64,000 nucleotides of DNA, from assembly GCF_048548695.1 (NCBI RefSeq), contig NZ_JBLYIF010000011.1, one strand, 5' to 3'. Below the pieces are notes generated by a model. That model saw only the letters and a program-made list of their open reading frames with translations, was not told the origin of the DNA and searched no databases. The DNA comes from Neptuniibacter sp048548695. GTDB taxonomy: Bacteria > Pseudomonadota > Gammaproteobacteria > Pseudomonadales > Balneatricaceae. The position numbers and the translations under genes were made by a program. Shown here piece by piece: positions 47,653 through 56,977 of this stretch (within the stretch, counting starts at the first letter, position 1; every line of letters starts with the position of its first letter).

Positions 47653-48153
47653 CTGAACAAAAAATGCCTCGTGGTATGACACTTCGCCATGCGGAAAGCT
47701 GTCGTTAAACGACAGTGCTTGAAAGTACTCAGCAGGCACACCGGTGCAAAACAGCCCATCAATGACCTTGAAGCCGAACCGGCCATAATACTCAGGGTCA
47801 CCAAGTACTACGCAACCCGACGCTCCCATTGTCTCAAGCGCGGCAAGAGCGCTTTTCATTAGCGCAGTGCCAACACCATGGCCTTGAAACTCAGGAAGAA
47901 CCGATATTGGCCCAAGTCCAAACCAACCCGCTGCGCCACTGGCAAGCGTGACCGGCGAAATCGCAACATGACCAATAATGCCTCCATCAGCTTTAGCAAC
48001 TTGAGAGATCGTAAGTGCTCCCGCGCGGCGCAGGGCATCAACAATGAATTGCTCAGTATGATCAGTATGCGGCGAATGTAAAAACGCCTGCGCTGTAACC
48101 TGATGCACGCTCGCAGCATCACCTGAGTTTTCATTACTTACTTCAATATTCAA
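47647..48153 (-). CDS. GNAT-family N-acetyltransferase (solitary cassette-like gene)
   Basis: A 168-residue acetyltransferase. The acetyl-CoA loop reads VLPEFQGHGVGTALMKSAL (about 85-105), followed by GASGCVVLGDPEYYGRFGF, the pattern of the YhbS-like group. The start is TTG with GAGG 5 bases upstream. The gene is flanked by integron-like core sites on both sides, so it is probably an integrated cassette away from the main array. The substrate is unknown. Confidence 0.85.
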   Translation of the reverse strand: MNIEVSNENSGDAASVHQVTAQAFLHSPHTDHTEQFIVDALRRAGALTISQVAKADGGIIGHVAISPVTLASGAAGWFGLGPISVLPEFQGHGVGTALMKSALAALETMGASGCVVLGDPEYYGRFGFKVIDGLFCTGVPAEYFQALSFNDSFPHGEVSYHEAFFVQG

Positions 48154-48169
48154 GCTAGCCTCTTTGCAG

Positions 48170-48238
48170 GGTTAACGCCGTGCTCTGAGATAAAACGAAA
48201 CACCGCGTCGTTTTATCCCGAGTGGCGCTTGGCGCTGC
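48170..48238 (-). other. attC-like site upstream of the solitary GNAT gene
   Basis: The minus strand ends in GGCGTTAACCC, a good attC R''. Inside is a strong stem, GATAAAACGA/TCGTTTTATC, with a 9-base loop. The far half (GGCGCTTGGCGC on the plus strand) is weak as an R' site. This would be the attC of a lost preceding cassette. Confidence 0.5.
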
Positions 48239-48340
48239 CATGTTCTTCATGTTCTATACACGCCGGTTGCCTGGAAGTGTTCCCGACTTCTCGTCATCAA
48301 CCAGAGGCACGACTCACGCTGCAACTCTATTGGCAAGCCA

Positions 48341-51300
48341 CTAGCTTTCTGACGACATCTCTGCCACCTGCACCTGATTCCTGCCCAGTTTCTTAGCCCG
48401 GTACAACGCTTTATCGGCTTCCCGCAGCAGCTCTTCGGCCCCCCGCGCCATTTCCGGCACCATGGTGGCGGTACCGGCGCTGATGGTAACCACGTCACAG
48501 ACCGATGAATACAGATGTTTGATCGCCCTCTGCTCTACGGCGCAGCGGACTCTCTCAGCGACCTGGGCCACGCCCTCATGGTCAGTATCGGGCAGAATCA
48601 GCATGAACTCCTCACCACCGTAACGGGACACCAAATCTGCTGGACGGTGAAACTGGTCGCCAATGGTTTCCGCCACGGCCACCAGACAGTCATCACCGGC
48701 CTGATGACCATAGTTGTCGTTATAAGCCTTAAAGTGATCCACATCCAGCATGATGATCGACAGTGGCCGTTGTTCACGCCGCAGCCGGATCCACACCTCC
48801 ACAAAATAGGCGTCGCCTCGACGCCGGTTGGCAACACCGGTCAGGCCATCATGATCCACCAGCCCCTGCAGTTCTGTGTTAAGTTGCTCCAGACGAACAG
48901 TTCTCTCGGCAACTTTCTGTTCCAGTGTGCGAGAATATTCCTGCACTTTTTCATAAAGGTGGGCATTCTCGATTGCCACTGCTGCCTGCGCCACCAGTAA
49001 CCTGATCACTTCCACCCTGGCTTCACTGAACACGTCACTGGTCAGGTTGTTCTCCATATACAGCGCCGCCTCAAATCGCTCTCGCCGGATCGGTACACAG
49101 AACACTGATGTTGGCCTGAACCTGCACACATAGGGGTCCTGTACAAAAGGGCCTTCAACTGCTGCATCATGTAATACCACCGGTTCAGCGTCGTGTAACA
49201 CCTGATTGATCAGCGTGATCGGCAGTGGAACCTGTCCCCCAGCCCTGTCCGGCACTAACGAATGCGCGGGAACGCCCTCAACAGACAGCGGCTGTTCCGG
49301 CAGCCGGGCAGATTCGACCGTCAACCGCCCCTCATGCCGGAGCACCAGACAACCCCATTGACCACCGGCATTTTCCAGCAGAATCTCCATGGTGGTTCTG
49401 AGCAGCCGCTCCAGTACAATTTCGCCTGATATCACCCGCGAGGCTTTCATTACTGAGGCCAAATCCATATCACTCAATGCTCTCGACCCGACAGCAGACG
49501 GTTCCCTCACCAGTTCACGCAGCACCGGGAACTCCTGTTCAAGTTGGTGCACTTTGCGCTGGGCACCCCAGCGGTCATAAAGACGGTGGGCACCGCGCAG
49601 ATAACCTTCAGCACAGCGACGGCGTTTGGCCTGCAACAAAAACCGCGCGGCCCGCTCACAGGCAGTGGCTTCATCACGCAGGAAACCGCTGTCCCGTGCC
49701 GCATCGATAGCATTGTCATAGCGCAGCAGCGCCGCCTCACAGTTGCCATCCAGCGCCAGCAATTCCGCCTCCATCAGATACTGCAAATGACGAAAATTAT
49801 CCGCGCAGTTGTCGGCCCAGCGCGTCATGCGTGCCAGGTCCCGTGCCAACCGCTGCCGTGTATCAGCCTGTTCAGCCGCTGCCATTTGGGAATAACGCGT
49901 ACTCAGGGTAAGAAATGCAACGATATAGAAACGTACCAGCTGGGGCAGCGACATGGCCGACTTGATCAGTTTGTCCTGTTGCCGCACATGTTCCAGGGCA
50001 CAATCATAATCGCCGTACAGCAAACAGATCTCGGCATGGTAGATATGGTAGTTAGCGATGCCGGTCATAAACTGACGCTTGCGCATCCCCGCCAGACAAT
50101 CCTGTTCATCAAAACTGTCATCACTCAGACTGAACGGTGAGTCAGTCAAGCCCAGCAGGTTACGCTGCAACTGCAGAAACAGAGTGCCCGAATCCAGCGA
50201 GTCCTGATAAGCACACTCGCGCACTATTTCCAGATTTTCGGCATGCAGCCGGTGGACAGTTTCCAGATCCAGAGTTGGATCCCAGATCACGCAGTCCTGA
50301 GCACTGTAGGCGAGATAAAGCAGATCACCCGTTTGATAACCGGCTTCAATCCCTTTGCGGAACCAGCCTGTCAGGCTAGACCAATGGTTGCTCCAGTGGC
50401 TCACAAACATGGCGTAAACGTAGATTACCCTCGCCCGCAGGGTAAGATCATCCAGGCGCTCATTGATCGCCAAACCGACTTTGGCATAGGCATAGCCCAA
50501 CGCCGGTTCGTCCAGCTCACCACACAACAGCATGCCATAGGCAGCATAAGCAAAGGCGGTTTCCGGGCAGTTACCATGACGCAGGGAGAGGTTAACCGAT
50601 TTCAGGACCAGATAGGAAAACAGCTTGCCGCTACCGGACAGGAAGGCGGCAGCGAAAATCTCCATTAGCAATCGCATGGCTGTCAGGGTGGCTTCATCCT
50701 CGACCACCGGGGCATCCACCAGCCCAGAAATGCTCCGCCCACCCAAGTTATCCAGCACCCGTTGCCTTTCCCGATCGATATCCGCCTCCGTGGGCCGATC
50801 GGTAAACTCAACGCCCAGCAACGCCAGCCCCTGAATGGCCGATAAAATAGATGACTCCATACGTCCAAGCGTCGCGTACTGCCTTGTACGCGTGGCCAGT
50901 ATATTACTGCGATCTAGATCCGATCTGGCATGCTCCAGCATCACGTCAATCCAGTGATCAGCCAGTTCGGCACGGCCAGTCAGGTAAGCACACTGCTGGG
51001 TTTCAGAAGACAGTATCTGCATCAGTTGCGGTACTGTCTGCCAGGGATTGTCAGGCAGTAACTCCTCGGCCACCTGCAGGTATTTGAAAGCGGAATCATA
51101 GGCCGATGACTGTCTGGCTTTCACCCCGGCTCGCAGGTTCAGTTCGGCAAGCTGAAGTTTGTCACTACCGGAGCCCATCAGCTCCCGCCCCTCATTGAGG
51201 TGGCTAACAATATCGATAACCCGCTCATCCGGCACCCGGTCTCCGGCGTGCTGCAACATCAGGCGTCCCATCGACAGGTGTAGTTCACTCAGCTGCTGAC

Positions 51301-53407
51301 TGTCGATCAAGGCATACGCAGCCTGTTGCACCCGGTCATGTTGGAAACGGTAGCTCGGATTGAACGTAATGGCCTCTTCACCTTCACCCATCAATCGGTA
51401 ATCGCTATGCAGCGGTAACACCGTATGCTGTTTCAGTGCAGGCAGTAGCGCAGCTGCGGTTTCAGCTATTGGTCGTTCATAAATAACGGATAGAGTATGC
51501 AGATCGAAAGTGCCGCCGATGCAGGCGGCCAACTGAAGTACACGTTGGGTCTTCTCATCAAACTGGCGCAAGTTATGCACCATGAATTCAACCACGTCAC
51601 TACTGACCGCGGACCAGAGTACTGCATCCAGATCCCAGTTCCAGCAGCCACTGGCATCGAGGGCAATGGCCCCCTCTTTATGCAACTGACGCAGCAGCTC
51701 ATTGGTGAAGAAAGGGTTGCCCTGCGCCTTGTCGTGCAACATATCGCTAAGTGAACGAACCTCATCCGGCTTGCGATACAAAGCGCCAGCCACCAGGCTT
51801 GCCACTGATGTCCGGTCCAGCGGTCCCAGTGGTAACTGGCGAACCTGTTGTTTCTGACTCAGGTCATCCAGCAACAGACGCAGTGGGTGACCGACTCCGA
51901 CCTCGTTGGTGCGATAGGCACCGATCAATAGCAGGTGACTGAGTTCATGGGAGGTCACCAATCGGCGCAGTAGTTCCAGGGTCGGAACATCGCCCCACTG
52001 CAGATCATCCAGGAACAGCACCACGGGATGCCCCTCACCGGCAAACACCCGCAAAAAACTGGTCAGGACAATCTGCAAGCGGTTCCGCGCCTCGGTCGGT
52101 GGCAATACTGCCGCCGCAGGCTGTGGACCAATAATCAGTTCCAGCTCCGGTACCAGATCTATGACCAGGCGGGCATTAGGCATCAATGCCTCGAGCAGGC
52201 GCTGTCGCCAAAGAACAATGCTGTGTTCCGGTTCAGCCAGTACCTGCTGCACCAGACTACGGAAGGTAGCGGCCAGAGCCGTGTAGGCCTCCCGTTGCTG
52301 GAATTGATCAAACTTACCCTGTACCAGAAAACCCCGCTCACGCACCAGTGGCCGGTCCAGTTCATTCACCAAGGCAGATTTACCCACGCCGGAGTAACCC
52401 TGTACCAGACAAAACTCGTTCTGCCCGGCTACAGCGGATTCAAACAACCCGAACAGTTGCTCCAGTTCACGGTCCCGACCATACAGTGTCTGCGGTATTA
52501 GAAACTTCTGTACCCTGTCTTGTTCACCCAGAACAAAATGATCTATCTCACGGCCCTGCGCCAATTGATCGGCACAGTACGTTAGGTCATGCCGCAAACC
52601 GGCGGCACTCTGATAACGGGCTTCAGGGCTCTTGGCCAGCAACCTGAGGACAATGGCCGAGACCGCTTCTGGCACCTCAGGAACCAGCTCATGTGGTGCC
52701 GGCGGCAACCGGCTAATATGACTGTGTACCCACTCAAGCAGACTACCGGCCTGAAATGGCTGCCTTCCGGTCAGCAACTCAAACAGCAGCACCCCTAAAG
52801 AGTAATAATCGGAACGGTAATCCAGATCCCGGTTCATCCGACCGGTCTGTTCCGGGGAGATATAGGGTAGTGCCCCCTCCAAACGACGGGAGGTCTGCAT
52901 TGCCTGACGCTCCTGATCCAGCTCGGACGCAATACCGAAACCGGACACGCTAACCCTGCCTGTGGTGGGGTCATACAGCACATGTTCCGGCGTCAGCGCC
53001 TTGTGTACCCATCCACGGGCATGAATATCACCCAGAATACGGACCAGCTGCAGTGCGATATCGAATACCTCTGCCAGAGGCAGCCCATTGATATCCGGCC
53101 GTTCAAGGTAAGACCTGAGGGAACATTCAAACAGTTCGGCGACCAGCGCCAGGTTTCCACTACCATGGGGTAGCACCTCATATACCCGGCGTACGCCTTC
53201 AATATCAGCTAACCTGCCGGCAATGGTTCCTTCACGACGAATCACCGCTATCTGCTGACGTTCCGGATATTCGCTATCGAGGGTATCCACAGCCACAGCT
53301 CTGCCATCCGCCAGACGGCGGGCGCTATACACCACACGGCCATCCGACCGACCCAATACCGGGCCGATCTCATAACCAGGCAGCTGTAGACACACCGGCT
53401 CCATCAA
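48341..53407 (-). CDS. pseudokinase/STAND ATPase/GAF/diguanylate cyclase giant sensor
   Basis: A 1688-residue protein. The N-terminal kinase fold (about 10-270) has lost its catalytic residues: the VAIK lysine is D41 (VAVD), the HRD aspartate is A137 (HKAL), the following asparagine is H142 and DFG reads GFG (156-158). A STAND-type AAA ATPase (about 310-600) has Walker A GYSGVGKSALV and Walker B VVLFLDDLQWGD. A long helical repeat region (about 700-1290) is followed by GAF (about 1330-1490), a short coiled coil and GGDEF (about 1530-1685) with intact RYGGEEF. It probably integrates a protein signal into c-di-GMP synthesis. It is the third gene of an operon with the MBL-like and GGCT-like genes. 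Confidence 0.9.
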   Translation of the reverse strand: MMEPVCLQLPGYEIGPVLGRSDGRVVYSARRLADGRAVAVDTLDSEYPERQQIAVIRREGTIAGRLADIEGVRRVYEVLPHGSGNLALVAELFECSLRSYLERPDINGLPLAEVFDIALQLVRILGDIHARGWVHKALTPEHVLYDPTTGRVSVSGFGIASELDQERQAMQTSRRLEGALPYISPEQTGRMNRDLDYRSDYYSLGVLLFELLTGRQPFQAGSLLEWVHSHISRLPPAPHELVPEVPEAVSAIVLRLLAKSPEARYQSAAGLRHDLTYCADQLAQGREIDHFVLGEQDRVQKFLIPQTLYGRDRELEQLFGLFESAVAGQNEFCLVQGYSGVGKSALVNELDRPLVRERGFLVQGKFDQFQQREAYTALAATFRSLVQQVLAEPEHSIVLWRQRLLEALMPNARLVIDLVPELELIIGPQPAAAVLPPTEARNRLQIVLTSFLRVFAGEGHPVVLFLDDLQWGDVPTLELLRRLVTSHELSHLLLIGAYRTNEVGVGHPLRLLLDDLSQKQQVRQLPLGPLDRTSVASLVAGALYRKPDEVRSLSDMLHDKAQGNPFFTNELLRQLHKEGAIALDASGCWNWDLDAVLWSAVSSDVVEFMVHNLRQFDEKTQRVLQLAACIGGTFDLHTLSVIYERPIAETAAALLPALKQHTVLPLHSDYRLMGEGEEAITFNPSYRFQHDRVQQAAYALIDSQQLSELHLSMGRLMLQHAGDRVPDERVIDIVSHLNEGRELMGSGSDKLQLAELNLRAGVKARQSSAYDSAFKYLQVAEELLPDNPWQTVPQLMQILSSETQQCAYLTGRAELADHWIDVMLEHARSDLDRSNILATRTRQYATLGRMESSILSAIQGLALLGVEFTDRPTEADIDRERQRVLDNLGGRSISGLVDAPVVEDEATLTAMRLLMEIFAAAFLSGSGKLFSYLVLKSVNLSLRHGNCPETAFAYAAYGMLLCGELDEPALGYAYAKVGLAINERLDDLTLRARVIYVYAMFVSHWSNHWSSLTGWFRKGIEAGYQTGDLLYLAYSAQDCVIWDPTLDLETVHRLHAENLEIVRECAYQDSLDSGTLFLQLQRNLLGLTDSPFSLSDDSFDEQDCLAGMRKRQFMTGIANYHIYHAEICLLYGDYDCALEHVRQQDKLIKSAMSLPQLVRFYIVAFLTLSTRYSQMAAAEQADTRQRLARDLARMTRWADNCADNFRHLQYLMEAELLALDGNCEAALLRYDNAIDAARDSGFLRDEATACERAARFLLQAKRRRCAEGYLRGAHRLYDRWGAQRKVHQLEQEFPVLRELVREPSAVGSRALSDMDLASVMKASRVISGEIVLERLLRTTMEILLENAGGQWGCLVLRHEGRLTVESARLPEQPLSVEGVPAHSLVPDRAGGQVPLPITLINQVLHDAEPVVLHDAAVEGPFVQDPYVCRFRPTSVFCVPIRRERFEAALYMENNLTSDVFSEARVEVIRLLVAQAAVAIENAHLYEKVQEYSRTLEQKVAERTVRLEQLNTELQGLVDHDGLTGVANRRRGDAYFVEVWIRLRREQRPLSIIMLDVDHFKAYNDNYGHQAGDDCLVAVAETIGDQFHRPADLVSRYGGEEFMLILPDTDHEGVAQVAERVRCAVEQRAIKHLYSSVCDVVTISAGTATMVPEMARGAEELLREADKALYRAKKLGRNQVQVAEMSSES

Positions 53408-53427
53408 TTCACTCCAACTGTCGCTGT

Positions 53428-54159
53428 TCAGACGCCGAACATGCGACTGAAGGTGGCACTGAAATCAGTATGCGCAGAGTGACGCAACGGCTCACCGTGA
53501 CCACACAGAGCATGTCTGAAGCTCAGTGACTTTAACCGGGTGAAGTCCTCGCCGGAAGGTGATGCCGCCTGCAGCCAGACAGGACCGAGATTGGCCGGTG
53601 TAAAGAAGCCCATCTGTTGCATCAAGGCACGGGAATCATCAGAAAAATACGCATCCGGCGCATGCCAGTTCTGCAATGCATCACAGGCAATCAGAATACC
53701 GTCGGAACGTTCCAGGCGCAGTACTGCTTCCGGAATCTGTGCGGTACTGAACACAAACAGACTGGCATCGGAAATTGGTAAAGGTTCGTCACTGGTTAGG
53801 CGGCGCGTCACGGCAAGGCCGGATTCGTGATCGACACCCGGCAACGCCCAGTATTCTGCACCGTAGCGCTGCACATAAAACGGGTCATCTCGTCCGTGCA
53901 GAGCACCCAAACGAACCACATCCGTCACCCGCCCCAACTGATCCAGTTCGGCCAGCCCTTGCTCATCCAAGCGTACACTGTTGATAATGATCAGGCGTTC
54001 GCCGTCACGCACCACTGTCATATTGCGGCTGAACTGCCAGTCTAACCCCTGCAGTACGGTTTCCATGGCACCACTGACAAAAAATACATCGGGAAACACC
54101 TCTACCAGGGAGCCATGAGATAAAGCCGGGGGACATTGATGCATTACTGAATTCCTCAT
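53428..54159 (-). CDS. degenerate MBL-fold protein
   Basis: A 243-residue protein whose layout suggests a metallo-beta-lactamase fold: early strands FFVSGAM and LIIINSVRLDEQGLAELDQLG, then LGALHGRDDPFY in the position of HxHxDH, IACDALQNW and, late, ALCGHGEPLR like the GHG motif. The first metal motif is largely lost, so catalysis is doubtful. It overlaps the GGCT-like stop by 4 bases and lies 20 bases before the giant sensor, with which it probably works. Confidence 0.6.
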   Translation of the reverse strand: MRNSVMHQCPPALSHGSLVEVFPDVFFVSGAMETVLQGLDWQFSRNMTVVRDGERLIIINSVRLDEQGLAELDQLGRVTDVVRLGALHGRDDPFYVQRYGAEYWALPGVDHESGLAVTRRLTSDEPLPISDASLFVFSTAQIPEAVLRLERSDGILIACDALQNWHAPDAYFSDDSRALMQQMGFFTPANLGPVWLQAASPSGEDFTRLKSLSFRHALCGHGEPLRHSAHTDFSATFSRMFGV

Positions 54160-54950
54160 TCCTCGTTATATTCGAAGCGGCCCACATAACGATACTCACG
54201 CGCATACTCGTTAAGGTAACTATTCAGGTAGTGTCGCTGGGCTGGGTTGAATCGTCCTTGACGGATATCATCCATTGATTCATTACCGTCACTGCTATCC
54301 AGTCGCTTGATATGGAACAGGGTCATATCCCGACCACCGAAAAAGCCTTTGAGAAATTCATGCAGCGGTCTTGCCTTTGACATATCAAACACCGCGCCGG
54401 ACAGTGCTGTATATAACGGGTATTGTGCCAGTGTTCTGACGTTGAATGTGGGGTAATCACCCTCCGGTGGCACAAATGACGGGTATTGGTCGGGCTCGTG
54501 CACAGACTGAGCCAGCAGCTCACTGACATAGTCGGCATCAATGCCAGCTTGGCGAGCACCATCTACCAGCAGGTTCAGATAACGACGACACGGCTGGCAA
54601 CGGTTATCGATAAATGCAGGCATCCCGATATAAGTCAGTGCCGGAAGCAGCGCTCCATCCACCTCCACTTCGACCGAAATTCGATCATAACCGTGACCAC
54701 AGGCTTCTGCTGCATCCAGGGGTGCAAGCGCGGCGTCCGGGCAGTCGTAGACAACCCCCATTACCCGGTCACCGGGCAGGTCGGAACGTTCGATGTTGCC
54801 CACGCCACCTTCGTGGCGGAAAAAATGCTGCACATTGAACCGCAGCCGCCAACCATGTAGCACCGCGCGCCGGGCCGACAATGGTTCGACCCCCTTCGCC
54901 CGCAGCGACGTCATGTTCATATTGGAGCCGAAACCAAAGTAGCGAAACAT
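54156..54950 (-). CDS. gamma-glutamylcyclotransferase-like (AIG2/GGCT) protein
   Basis: A 264-residue protein starting MFRYFGFGSNMN, the YxxYGSNM-like signature of the GGCT/AIG2 fold. It also has VMGVVYDCPDAALAPLDAAE, with the conserved acidic residue in the catalytic position. The C-terminal part (about 130-264) is unassigned. Family members open gamma-glutamyl or related peptides. It is the first gene of the three-gene operon ending in the pseudokinase-cyclase. Confidence 0.8.
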   Translation of the reverse strand: MFRYFGFGSNMNMTSLRAKGVEPLSARRAVLHGWRLRFNVQHFFRHEGGVGNIERSDLPGDRVMGVVYDCPDAALAPLDAAEACGHGYDRISVEVEVDGALLPALTYIGMPAFIDNRCQPCRRYLNLLVDGARQAGIDADYVSELLAQSVHEPDQYPSFVPPEGDYPTFNVRTLAQYPLYTALSGAVFDMSKARPLHEFLKGFFGGRDMTLFHIKRLDSSDGNESMDDIRQGRFNPAQRHYLNSYLNEYAREYRYVGRFEYNEE

Positions 54951-55109
54951 ATTGAGCCAACCACCGTCCTGAAGTACTAAGCGAGCCTGCAGCGTTTCAA
55001 ACGTTGTTACAATACCGGGATCAGAGTCGAAATCAAAATATCGTTACAACCGCGCCGGTAATATGTCTGCTAAAGCCGTTCAGGTGGCCAGAACAACCGT
55101 ATTGCGACT

Positions 55110-55228
55110 AAAGCTTGCTGATCACTGCGTGACCGATTTTCGATAGGCAACCAGCATGCCTGTAATCGCTGCCTTGATCTCCAATTACTCTGAAAGCCAG
55201 AGGTGTTTTGGACTTATTCGCCGGTTCC
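55110..55228. mobile_element. MITE-like element, copy 3 (left end unclear)
   Basis: The interior matches copy 1 (AGGCAACCAGCATG, TGCCTTGATCTC, CTGAAAGCCAGAGG). The right end is GGACTTATTCGCCGGTTCC, followed by CTAG at 55229-55232. The left end cannot be placed surely and may be cut. It lies between the GGCT-like gene and the last cassette of the integron array. Confidence 0.7.
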
Positions 55229-55321
55229 CTAGATGCCGCCATACATTCATAACTGACTGTCTTTCCCCTGCTGCGAGCAACAGGTGATAAAACGCTATCC
55301 CGGCGGCAAGCATTTAAATAT

Positions 55322-55365
55322 CGCGAAGATCCCAGTGGGCATGTATACCCACTCATGGCTTCGCG
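55322..55365. repeat. long two-part hairpin
   Basis: CGCGAAG (55322) pairs with CTTCGCG (55359) and AGTGGG (55334) with CCCACT (55348), giving a bulged stem-loop downstream of the lipoprotein gene. It is in the place where an attC of the last cassette would be, but R' and R'' are not recognised. It could also act as a terminator, though it lacks a T-run. Confidence 0.5.
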
Positions 55366-55405
55366 GACTATTGATCCACAGGGTCAGACCCGCAGTGATT
55401 CGGAT

Positions 55406-56800
55406 CTACATTAAACTCCATGTTTTTCCGAAATCCACACTCACCAAATTCTTCTTACCTTCTAATACTCTACATTCAGCAATAACCTTTTCCCCTGTAT
55501 TTTCAGGGAAGCTGAGCTGACACCCCCTATAAATTAAAATCTCATTTACCTGCCATTGGTCGTCACCATCGGCTTTAAAATAGACCTTATCTGGGTTCCC
55601 ACTATCAACCCCGTGTAAAAAGATCCCCAAATCTGTGTTGTAGATACTTCTGAGATCGTTAGCGATTCCCTTAGGCAGCTTAAAAGGGCTTACCAGCCCA
55701 AGTTCCATATCCACAAATACCGCAGTGGAGTGGCCCCCAATCCATGCATATTGCCGCCCAATTGCGTAAACACCATTATGTGTCATGTTGAAGTTTCCAT
55801 CTGGCATTTCTTCCCCAGGCAGCACACCTTGTGAATATTTTGTCCAACTTACTCCATCATCGTCTGATACCAATAGATTAAAATTTCTATCGACCAGAAC
55901 CACGCCCAGATCGGCATACAAGGCACCACGAATAGCAAAAAAATCTTTAGGCACCGCCACTTCTGTAAGTCTATCGCCTGCACGTCTTAGAACTTTTCCT
56001 CGCTCTGACAGAAACCATGCTCGCTCCCCGGTAAACGAAAAGCCGGTAATCCGATCTAATGTGCCGGTGTTATAAAATTTAGATGTGTTCGCAGGCCGCG
56101 CGCTATCATCCAGCAGTGTCCCAAGTTCTCCCACTAGATATTGGTGATGCTTGTATATAGCAGGATAAAGGAGTGTGAGATCTGGGGTATCACCAACTTT
56201 TCCTTTAGGGGGATTATGCATATCAGAGAGCAGAGCAGTTCTAATCACATCAATTTGCTCATTTACATATTGAGCATCTACTAAGCGCATCTGATCTGCC
56301 GATAGGTTTTTGGCGAGAACCGGGTGATAGTCCTGAAGGTATCTCCAGCCGGAATCACCATTTTTCAGTCTTAAAATATTATATCGATCTCCTTTGCGGT
56401 CCGGATGGATATAGACCATTCCCAAGTTGGTAACCTGTCCTGCTTTTATTTCAAATTCAAAATCAAGCCGCAGCCTTTTATAGTAAGTTGTATTTTTTTG
56501 TGAGACACCGTTATAGCTGCTGGCATACCCGGATGTCAGTGTTAGTGACTGCATGACATACTTACCAGGCTTTAGCTCATTAAGATAAAAGCCATTATGG
56601 GCTTTGCGTTCTACCTCCCCCTCAATAGCTATTTCTGCCTTACCCCAAGACAAAGTGGGTGAAATTTGTAACATCACCATACCCGACTGAGTTAACTGAC
56701 TTGGCAAAGTAGCGGGTTTAGTCGTATTGCCCGCGAAACACCCCCCTAACAACCCACAAAGGATTAACAAACACAAACCCGAATATAGCTTTTGAATCAT
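55406..56800 (-). CDS. lipoprotein with BNR/sialidase-like propeller region
   Basis: A 464-residue lipoprotein (signal ending GLLGGC). A beta-rich N-terminal domain (about 35-150; GFYLNELKPGKYVMQSLTL) is followed by a likely propeller with Asp-box-like sequences: VSDDGVSWTKYS and a final VSVDFGKTWSL. It is the last gene of the cassette array and is preceded by an attC. The function is unknown. Confidence 0.7.
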   Translation of the reverse strand: MIQKLYSGLCLLILCGLLGGCFAGNTTKPATLPSQLTQSGMVMLQISPTLSWGKAEIAIEGEVERKAHNGFYLNELKPGKYVMQSLTLTSGYASSYNGVSQKNTTYYKRLRLDFEFEIKAGQVTNLGMVYIHPDRKGDRYNILRLKNGDSGWRYLQDYHPVLAKNLSADQMRLVDAQYVNEQIDVIRTALLSDMHNPPKGKVGDTPDLTLLYPAIYKHHQYLVGELGTLLDDSARPANTSKFYNTGTLDRITGFSFTGERAWFLSERGKVLRRAGDRLTEVAVPKDFFAIRGALYADLGVVLVDRNFNLLVSDDDGVSWTKYSQGVLPGEEMPDGNFNMTHNGVYAIGRQYAWIGGHSTAVFVDMELGLVSPFKLPKGIANDLRSIYNTDLGIFLHGVDSGNPDKVYFKADGDDQWQVNEILIYRGCQLSFPENTGEKVIAECRVLEGKKNLVSVDFGKTWSLM

Positions 56801-56821
56801 ACAAAATGTCCTTATTTTTTG

Positions 56822-56970
56822 ATGTTAAGCGCGGTGCTGACTTGAGCCTTTACAAAGTATGCATATTTTACAAAGGCGGAGATGACGCCGCGCACATGAG
56901 CGGCCGAAACGTACTATAGGCCATCCCCACCCAGGCTTTTTTGCTGGACGAATGATGCGCCTTGTTAGAT
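56822..56970 (-). other. attC I, SDR / lipoprotein junction
   Basis: On the minus strand R' is ATCTAACAAGGCGC, just after the SDR stop. The far end is GCGCTTAACATC, a degenerate R'' (CTTAACA for GTTRRRY). At about 148 bases it is the longest attC here. R' (ATCTAAC) is complementary to GTTAGAT, the inferred original core at the SDR 5' side. Confidence 0.65.
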
Positions 56971-56977
56971 ACCATTT

